Made by a program: the position numbers and the translations under genes. From Basidiobolus heterosporus B8920 (taxonomy: Eukaryota; Basidiobolomycota; Basidiobolomycetes; Basidiobolales; Basidiobolaceae): a stretch of 10,207 bases of DNA. Shown piece by piece: positions 1 to 9,400 of the stretch. The stretch spans positions 1 to 10,207 of the forward strand of contig JNET01032463.1 of NCBI GenBank assembly GCA_000697455.1. Reading direction: 5' to 3'. Under the pieces are notes generated by a model. It was not told the DNA's origin. It saw nothing but the letters and a program-made list of their open reading frames with translations, and made no database searches. Positions within the stretch are counted from its first letter, which is position 1. Every line of letters starts with the position of its first letter.

Positions 1-480
1 AAGTCCCAGAATGAGCCAGATTTTGACTGTTCTCTTGTAGAGCATCAAATCAGTCTCATCAGTAAATGTATTCGAGAGTTCAGTCTATCCTCTACTTCGA
101 ATGAATCCGTGCCCTCTGAATCAGATCTGTCTAGTATATCAGAGATGATTAACATTCTCAAGGTAATGCAGAAGGAGACTGTAAGCGGTAAATTCGAATG
201 GATTGATGGAGTTCTTATTGAAGCTCTTGAGCAAGGTCACTGGATTCTTATTGACAATGCCAACCTTTGTAACCCGTCGATCTTAGATCGTCTCAACCCA
301 TTGTTCGAGACAAATGGTGTATTGATGGTGAACGAGCGAGGCTTAGTCAATGGTGAAGTTAAAATTATCCAGCCCCACAAAAACTTCCGTCTGTTTATGA
401 CCGTTGATCCACAAAACGGAGAGCTATCGCGTGCTATGAGAAACCGTGGTGTCGAGATTGTTTTATTGCCCCAAAGCTGG
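1..480 (+). other. AAA6 module of midasin, C-terminal part (Walker B to arginine-finger helix)
   Basis: This is the end of the sixth and last AAA+ module of the ring; its Walker A must lie upstream of base 1. The Walker B-like strand WILIDNAN is at 241-264, with Asp at codon 85 followed by Asn instead of the catalytic Glu. Next comes CNPSILDRLNPLFE (from 271), typical of midasin AAA6. The sensor 1 strand RLFMTVDP is at 388-411. The arginine-rich SRAMRNRG is at 427-450 (Arg codons 144, 147 and 149) and matches the very conserved block that closes AAA6 in yeast and human. From family knowledge, AAA6 is one of the degenerate modules, so the Asp-Asn pair is expected here and is not damage. Exact domain limits are estimates. 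Confidence 0.9.
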
Positions 481-3400
481 TCTTCCGACGACCAGGATAT
501 CATTCGACTCGCCAATAATATGGGTATTCCTGGTAGTAAATTACCCCTACTATTGAAGGATATTCACACCTCTACCGATTCCCATAGAGTTTCGTTTAAT
601 ACTCGTAATTACACCTTGCTCTTGCATATGATTGTCGAGCTCCTTCAGCGTGGCTCTAACTTGGTAGCCGCTGTGAAGGAAGCTTTGAGTTACGTCGACT
701 TTATTTCTACAGACGACAACGATCATAGTTCGAATATTATTCTGAGTGAACTCGCTGAAATATGTCGCAACGGTCTTAGCGGCGACTTCTATTCTCCCGC
801 AAATTTCCCTTATCTAATCAACGGAGATTTTCTACGCAAAGATTCGGCTCTTGCCACTATTGTGTTACAAAGCTCTTACCTTGTTTATCTACTTCAAGAG
901 AAGCAACGTGCGATAGAGTCTGAGAATGCCGACCTGCTCGCCAAGACGGACTCTTCTATACGCTATGCTTCCACCTATTTCATAGAGAGCACATGTATTG
1001 CTGACATCGACCTTAGAACTCAACTTCTCGACTTTATCGCAAGCCACGAAACTTTCTCTAAAACGGCTAATTCTATGAACGTTGAAAAGTACTTGCTCAA
1101 AGAAATAACTCAGCACTCTTTAGCAAAATATATGGAGGAGCAAAAGTCAACACTCACTACATCTCTGAATCTGGATCCGGGCTTCATGAGCAACCAACCA
1201 TTGAATCTGAAGATGAATCCTTTCTTATTCACAGCCCTCAACACACTCATCTCAACTCAACCTAACGAAAGTGTAGGGGTTCTTTGGGCCAACTACAAAA
1301 ATTCAGTTGAGGCCTTTGAGCTTCTAATCCGTGTCAAGAGAATCGAGCATGAAGAGAGCGCTTTGTTCTCTAAAGCTGAAAGAATTAAGATTTCCAACTT
1401 GAATCTGATCCAACAATCCTACTGCCACAGTACGGGACGTTTGTCTGAGTCACAGCTTTCTAATCCTATCGTCGCTCAACTGTATCCTGCAGTTATAACT
1501 CTTCGTAAATGGATCCTAGAAAAGCTTGCATCTTTCCATAACGGAACTCAACAGACATTCGTTTCAGTTGCACATCAGCTTCTTGATAAACGGGATATAT
1601 TCTGGCAAGTTGTTCAAAAGAGTCTCATGGATTTCGGCGAACTCTCAACAGCAGTACAATGGCTTCTTAAAGCCACAACAAAAGCTTTCCAAGTTGATCC
1701 AACTCTCAAGCCTCTTGGCGAAATTGTATTCGAGATGAGTTCACTGATCGGTCTTCACTCTAGTAAGACAATGAAGATCCTGTGGAAGGCACTTCACCCA
1801 ACGACTCTTTCAACTATGGAATTGTACACTATAGAAGAACAATTCAACAAAATCCAAGAAGACTGGGATCTTTACGAATCTGACAACAAGGGCGCTTTCA
1901 GCCTAAAATATGATCATCCATTGATTTTCACTGATGCAGTACTCAAACGAACATTCATTGAGGGTTTGGCTAGTTTGTACTTTTCTACTGAAGATTCCAA
2001 GACGGAAATCATCATCGACTCTGCCAACTCGATGTTAGAGCATATTCGCGATAAATTCCAGAACTACAGGGAACTCACTGAAAAAACACCCGAACAGAGC
2101 CAGCTTCAGGCAACCACAAAGCTTGAATTAGCACCTTTAATGGACTTTACTAGTGTCCTCTGGGAAATGGAGATTCTTGCCGAACTTTGCAAAGTTTTAA
2201 CTATGAGTGGTGCTAATATGACCACCATGCAACTAATTGACCGAATCTCTAAATTCTTTGCATTCTCTCTTAGCGCAACCACTCGAGCACCCAGCGATTT
2301 TGTTGGCTATCAAAAGTTGCTATGGTATTTAAGTAACCATGCTGAAGAGGAAGAAGAACAGGTGATTTCGCATGTTCGATCCGTTGCGCAAGACTTGATA
2401 TTCTCTTGGCATCTGAGATTATGGAGAACCAGTTATAACAAACCTGGCTTTGAGATCCCTGAGGGGTTGGATGTACCTATGGATAATGACTCATACGGCC
2501 CTGCAAGATTATTCCAGGATGTTTATACGACAACTTGCTTCTCCTTCTTGGATGCTCTGAAGTCTTCCCCTTTGAATGTTTATGATAGCAAAGTCGAATC
2601 GGTACAGAAGCTGAAGAACCATTTAACTACTCAAAACCTATCCCACACAAACCGCAGCACATTGGACGCTTCGATACTACTATCAACCATCAAGCAATTG
2701 TTGTACAGCTTCCGCGCCACTTTCCAAACCGAAACTTACACGCAGTTGATCGGAACTTTGAGTAAGATTGAAAGAAGCATTGCTGAGTTAATCGCCAGAA
2801 CTTACTCGAATCTTGAGGAGAAGAATGCGATATTGGCCAATATAAAACAGTCTATAGCAGCTCTCTCTTCACAAGTACGTAGTGGAAGCAATGTCACCTT
2901 GACCAACGTGTTTGATAAGTATATATCGCAAGCTATCACCGAATTGGTCGATGCTTACACTTCAGATTCCTCCTCTAAGACCATGATAAAACAAGGGAAA
3001 TCTTGGATTTGGATCTCTCTTGGATTTATTGCGGCTTATATTCCCGAACATCCTGTTGATCCCGCTGTCAAAGCCAGAATGAAATGGAACGTGCTACAGG
3101 AACGACAAAGCGAGCTTAAAAATGAAATCCATGTTCGCGAGAGTATCGAGGCTATGATGACTGGGCAAAACGACAATATTATAATCTCCGAGAAACAGGA
3201 AAGCTTAAGCTCAATCACTTGTCAAATTCGTGACTACACTGGACAGGTTGTTCTTAGACCTGAAGAATCACAATACAATAACTTGTTCAATGAACTTCAG
3301 TACATGCGTAACAATATCATCAATGAACGTAGCTTGATGGAATTGATACGTGATCTTGAAACGAAGCGTGACGAAGGCTTGATTTCGAGAGAGCTACTCT

Positions 3401-6400
3401 TCCAAGACACCACAATGCAATTTCTGCAACGCATGATGTATAAATATCCTTTGTACAAGGATGTTTTACAACCAGTGTTTGTTTCTATCTCTCAGCTGAA
3501 GTATGGACTCCGTTTAGTATCAGTCCACTCGCAACATCTTCTTAGCGAGGAAGGAAACTTCATGACTAAACTTATCGATGCTTTATTATGTCCTACAAGT
3601 TGCGAGACTGAGGAGGGTATCAACGAGTCCATTGAATATTTGGCTAATCCAGATACTATTCGCACTCTGAAGCAAATCATCGATGATTCCAAACTTATCT
3701 CCCAGAAATTATCAGTCTTGATGCAATATATCAATGCGGTTCTGCACAAAGTATACATTGCTTCCAAGTCCAGTGGGTATCTTCGTTTCCGTTATTTGGA
3801 AATTGCAGACTACCTCTTTGATAGACTAATGGGAATTTGGCAGTTGGCTGAAGAAGCCAGAAAGAAGCGACAAATTGAAGAGCAGAGTTTGTACAAGCAT
3901 AAGGAAGAAGTCCATACCGCTCTGACTGATGAGGAAATCGAAGCACAAGAATTACGTGAGCTTTTCCCAGACTTCCGTAATGAATTTTTGGATCTGGAGA
4001 AAAATGAAAATGACGATCCTCAGGAAAACAGCAAACCCAAGAAGACTGTTCTTTCGGAAGTCGAGACCACTACTCTTTCCGAAGAAGATATTGCACAAGT
4101 AGCACACCTTCATGAATTATTAGTCTCGCGGTACAGTGTCGCCCGTTGTAGAAAGTTCGAAGTAACGGATGCGGAGAAAGACTTTGAAAAGATGTTTGTG
4201 ACCAGCTATAATGTTGCAACCAATTTGGCTAGACTTGCTGGTGGTCATCTTCCTTATGAATTGGATCGTAAATGCCGTGCTGCACATGTTTATGTTACTT
4301 CCATCTGGTCTCAAGAATACTCCACTGACTCCGTTGACTCGAACCGTGATGATACCTACGACTTCTATAAGGACTCTAATGTATTGCAAACCAGACGTTT
4401 GGTTCCCATCTTGAACAAATTCATGGATAGAGTCAAGTTTTTACAAGATATCTGGCCCGAACATGCGGTTCTTGCACAAATATTGGAAGTTGCACGTCGT
4501 ATCTCGGGCTTCCCCGCCACCTCACCGATCATGAAATTCTTGACCGGATTAGAGCTACTATTGCAAAAATCTGAAGACTGGCAGGCTTACACAAGTAAAG
4601 AGTTTTCTTTGAAGGAAAACCTTGACGAGATCATCAATCTAATTGTAAGCTGGAGACATCTTGAACTCAAGTGCTGGTCGAAACTAATTCAAGCTCAAGA
4701 TCGGTATATCGAGGAGAGCGCACTTTCCTGGTGGTTCCACTTGTACAATTCCGTTGTCAAACCGTCTTTGGAACTTGCTGCTCGCCAAGATGAAAACGAT
4801 TCGTTAGCTATGAACATGGACGAAGAGCAAACGAATGTCGATCTCAAAGAGCACCTGAATAATTTGTTGGCTGCTCTCGATCAATTTTTGCAGTCATCGT
4901 CTTATGGTGAGTTCAAGACAAGGCATCAGCTTCTTGTTTCGTTCTCTCATCATCTCGAGCAAAAGTATTATCTAAGCCATCAAGGCAAGAATGTTTGGAC
5001 ATCTGTTCTCAATGCAGTCTGGAATGTTTGTCAGTATTACGGCCAATTCCTTCAACCTGTAGATGAGGCGATTAAGAAGCTCCGCAAACCTATCGAAAAA
5101 GAATTGATTGAGTACGTCAAAATTGCTAGTTGGAAAGATATCAATGTTTATGCCTTAAAGCAAAGCTCCGCTAAAACTCATAAGCATCTGAACAAGTTTA
5201 TCAAGAAGTACAAGGATGTCCTTCGTAATCCTGTGATGCAGATTATCCAGACTTATATGTCGGATATTTCATTCAACGTCACTAAGGAGCCTAGCAAGAA
5301 GTCTGGCAAGAAAAACAAGAAACGTAAGGCGATGCCTGAACCTACTGAGACCGCTCAAGATGTTCTTTGGAAAGATCAAGAATCCTTAAGAATTATCCCT
5401 GAAGAAACCTCGAATGCGATTCAACAACTTGATCAGTTGCTTGAGGAGGACCTTTCGTTGGAAAAGAATGTACAACTGCTCAACAGATTCCAGAAATTCT
5501 GCCGCGACGATATCACTAAACTCTATGTTCACATGGATGGCCAGGTCTTGGATTCCTTCAGTGGCGATATCATCTCTCAAATCAAGGAGTTCCAAGATAT
5601 GGTTTTACCCGCTACTAAGGAATCTGAAAAGATGTTGAAGAACCAGAAATCCATTAGACGAAAGGCTTTGGTTGACTTCCTAAAGCAGCTCAGACGTGTC
5701 GGTTTGAAGTATCGAATTCGTGCACAAGCTATGAAACAATCAGACTTCAAGTACGTTTGCCAACTTGGAAAGATCGATTTCGGCGAATTGTTTACTTCAA
5801 CACCGACACGCCTGCTATCGTCGAGAGTCAATCAATGGGCTAGCGATACCATTCTTCCTTTATGGTCTAAGAGTAACGAATACTATTACAAGATCTTAGC
5901 TAGAATGTCTTATCTACGAGATATCGCTACCCACTCGCCCAAAGATCTGACCCTTCAGGAAGTAGAGAAGGGGATGGGATTCACTGAGCACTTACTGAGC
6001 TTTGTGATGAAAGAACGCGAGACTATGCATAAGCTTGACCAATCGTATAAGTCTCTTGCTGTTGTTTACAGACAATGGAAGGATCTATCTCCATCGATGA
6101 AAACCCCCGCAAAGGAGACCGTCACGTTGAATCCACAAGTTAGCCAAATCTTGGAATCTCAAAAGCACTTGGTGGACAGATTGAGCGAGCGTGTATATGG
6201 GGCAATCCTGCTGGTTGAGGCCCATTGCAGTATACTTGCTAACAACAAGGCCTATTCCGCTGCCAAACAAGACCTGGAGATTGTACTGAGAAACATCCTC
6301 AGTCTCCAATCGTCTACTAGTGCTGCCTTTGAGATGTTTATGATGTATCCCAAGTACGCCGTAAGCATGGAAGCTATCCTTACCAGTCATGTCTACACCA

Positions 6401-9400
6401 TTTTAGATTCCAACCAAATGGAACTTAAAATCATCAGATCAACCTTGGGCGATTATATCCAAAGATATCCTGAATTGGAATACTTGATTTCATCCATTAT
6501 CTCTATCATTCCAGCCCATCCCAAGCCGATTCGTAACCAACTTGAAAACGAAGTAATCCTTCAAGACAACGAACTCCCAACTGAAGTTCTTACCAATGTG
6601 TCTAAGCTCGTTCAAAGCTTGTTGGTAATTGTTCAGGAATTACGTAAACTCCAGAAAACTCGAGATTCGGAACTCTCTAGCTACAAGGATTACGATGAAT
6701 TTGGACTCCGTGAGAACCATATCAGCGATGTACACAACACATTCATTCAAACCTCCCGAATGCTTCACATGTCTGGCGTGGTTCAGGCATGTCTACAAGT
6801 ATCCAAGAGTACCACCGCGTTGATGAAACACAATCGTGAGGGTACTCAGATGGAGCAACTTGTTACTCATGTATTATCTCTCTGTGTTCCTTACTTGGAA
6901 CAATACTTGAGTGTTAGCTGCCTACATTTGCACCAATTCTTAGTTCATCACAAAGCACTCAATAAGCTGTGCATGGTGGTGTGTAACACCTTCTTGACGT
7001 TATTCACTAAGGGCTACTGTATCCCTGAAATTGAGTCCGAAGACCAAGAGATGGATGATGGCGACGCTCAAGGTACGGGAGTTGGTGAAGGTGATACATC
7101 CGGTGCTCAAGACGTTTCCAACGAAATTGAAGATGAGGATCAAGTACTAGGTACTGAAGATCAAAAGCCACAAGAACCAGATACCAACGACACCTCTAAA
7201 GAGGAGGAAAATGGCCTTGACATGGAAAACGATTTCGAAGGTACTATGGAGGACATCATTGAATCTGATAAAGAGGAAAATGAGGATCAATCGGAAGAAG
7301 AAGACGAAGAGGAGCCTGAAGATCAGATGGGAGACTTTGATGACTTAGACCCTAATGCGGTGGATGAAAAGATCTGGGGAGACGACGGGGATGATCAAGA
7401 AGAAGATGAGGAGAATGCTCGTGATCTTGATGATACTAACCAAGATGTTGGTGAAGAAGAAAGTGAAATGGTTGCCAAGGATGAAGATGAAGACGAGCAA
7501 AAGGATGGTTCGGATAAAAACGAGAAAGAGAAGGCTGCACAGGAATCTGGTCAAGATCAGCAAGATGAGAAAGATGATCGACAGAGCGAAGGTGAAGAAA
7601 GTGGATCTGAAGATGCTGAAGAAGACCAAGAAGACCGTGTTAATGCTGAACCCACAGAAATGCCAGAAGCGGGTAACCTGGATTTAGCAGAGGATTTGAA
7701 CCTTTCCGAAGTTTCCTCAGATGAGGAAAGTGATGAAGAAGAACAAGGTGAAGAGGATATGGATGGTGAGGATGGTGACATGATGGACGTCGATGAACCA
7801 AAATCCGCCAACCCTGAAGAATCTGAAGGTGAGGAGAACCCTATTCCAGGCGAAGACGCTGACCAGGATGAATCCGAGGGTGATGAGCAGGACAACGAGA
7901 ACGATGAACAAGCTAAAAATGATGCGTCTGCTCAGGCTATGGATGAAGATGAGGGTAACGACGAAAATGAGGATGAAGATGAAGGAGAAGTCGATCCGGA
8001 AAACCGTGTTGGAGCAGAAGAGGAAGAGCAAGAAGCTGAGGGTCAAGAAGGCGAGAACCCTGAAGAAGACCCGATTGATGCACCAGATCAGGAAACTGAC
8101 AAGCCTCAATCAGGTAGTCAGAGTAACGCTGGAATGAACAGTGCTGGTGCAGTTGGCTTCGCTGGAAATGAGGATGACAACCAGGATGCCGCAGATGAAC
8201 CAAATCAAAGCGCCCAAGATCCTCAATCGGCTCAAAACGAAAGCTCTATGCCAACTGATAGTCAAACTGTGCAGAACACCCAGAACGAAGATGCAGAGAA
8301 TCCCACCGAGAAAGAAAATGAGCCAAATCCTCATCGAAGCTTAAGTGAAGCTCTAGAGAAATGGAAGAAACTTAAGACCGTTTCGAGATCGGAGGAAGAG
8401 GAGCAGGACCGACCAGATAATTTAGAAGAGCAGATCAATGAGAAATCACAATTTGAATTCGTTCAAGATGATGAAGATCATGAAGCTGACACCCTTGGTA
8501 CCGCTAATGAAGAGCAAATGCAAAACGCACAAAACCAAGACTTGGCCGCTATGGACGATACCGAAGAAGCTGAAGACCCCGAGCAAGTTGCAGACATGAA
8601 CATCGATGAAGAAGCCCCAGATGATGATGATGTCCAAGAACCGGAACTTGCTCACAGCAAGATGAACCCTGAAGGTGGCTCACTATTTAGTAAGAACTTG
8701 GAGCGCCATCTTGCTGAAGACCTGGACGATCTTAGTATCCAAGAAGGGGCTGGCAAGAGCAATATGGAAATCGACGATGAGTTCGAAGAAACTGAGCCCT
8801 TAACTCAAGAGCAAATTGAAAAGATGAGGGAAGAGCTTGAGAGCAATCTGACTAAGTGGAGAGAGGACGGCCAGGCTATGAACAACGCACGCGAACTCTG
8901 GCATCAATACGAGCTTCTTACCCACGATCTTGCTCTGGGACTATGTGAACAACTACGATTAATTTTGGAGCCTACTCTGGCTACGAAAATGAAGGGTGAC
9001 TATCGTACAGGAAAACGCCTGAACATGAAGAAGATCATTCCTTATATTGCTTCACAGTTCAAAAAAGACAAGATCTGGCTTCGTCGCACGAAACCCAGCA
9101 AACGTCAATACCAAGTAATGATTGCTGTTGATGATTCCAAATCTATGTCAGAATCACACTCGATTCAACTGGCCTACGAGACCATAGCCTTGGTCTCTAA
9201 GTCGCTGTCCTTGCTTGAAGTCGGTGAACTATCCATCGTCAGTTTCGGGCAAGATGTCAAGTTAGTACATCCATTTGACCAACCATTCGTATCAGAAGCC
9301 GGGGCGCAAGTGATTCAAAACTTCACTTTCCGTCAAACCAAGACCAACGTCGCTCAACTGATGGAATCTAGTATCGGCTTGTTCAACGATCGTAAATACT

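Larger units (their letters stand above)
7027..8796 (+). other. Asp/Glu-rich disordered tether of midasin
   Basis: About 590 residues are dominated by Asp, Glu, Gln, Asn, Ser and Gly, with few hydrophobic or aromatic residues. Runs such as EEEDEEEPEDQ (near 7296) and DEDEDEQ (near 7480) are typical. This is the flexible acidic arm that lets the MIDAS domain move between the ring and its ligands on the pre-60S particle. At DNA level it is a purine-rich + strand made of GAA, GAG, GAT and GAC codons mixed with CAA and AAT. The synonymous codons vary, so it is not a recently expanded perfect repeat. The bias also creates long open frames on the opposite strand and in the +2/+3 frames that are not genes. 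Two conserved islands interrupt it and are listed separately. Confidence 0.93.

Noticed and set aside
109-111. GTG at 109 as the start of the protein
   Set aside because: The frame is open upstream to base 1, and the Walker B strand of AAA6 follows within 45 codons. Midasin needs five full AAA+ modules before this point, so the true start is outside the window.
3492-4389. Short - strand frames across the linker
   Set aside because: All are under 95 codons, lie opposite a well-supported frame, and show no recognisable motif.
7557-8109. Long - strand open frames (Ser-rich at 7557-7895, Phe/Leu/Ile-rich at 7717-8109) as genes, including a membrane protein
   Set aside because: They are reverse readings of the Asp/Glu codons of the tether. 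Composition explains the Ser-rich and hydrophobic translations, and there is no independent start context or family match.
7355-8344. Lys/Met/Arg-rich + strand frames overlapping the tether
   Set aside because: Shifted reading of GAT GAA GAG codons gives ATG, AAG and AGA. These are shadows of the midasin frame.
7027-8796. Acidic region as a tandem repeat array or satellite
   Set aside because: There is no fixed period, and synonymous codons and residue order vary. It is low-complexity protein sequence typical of midasin.
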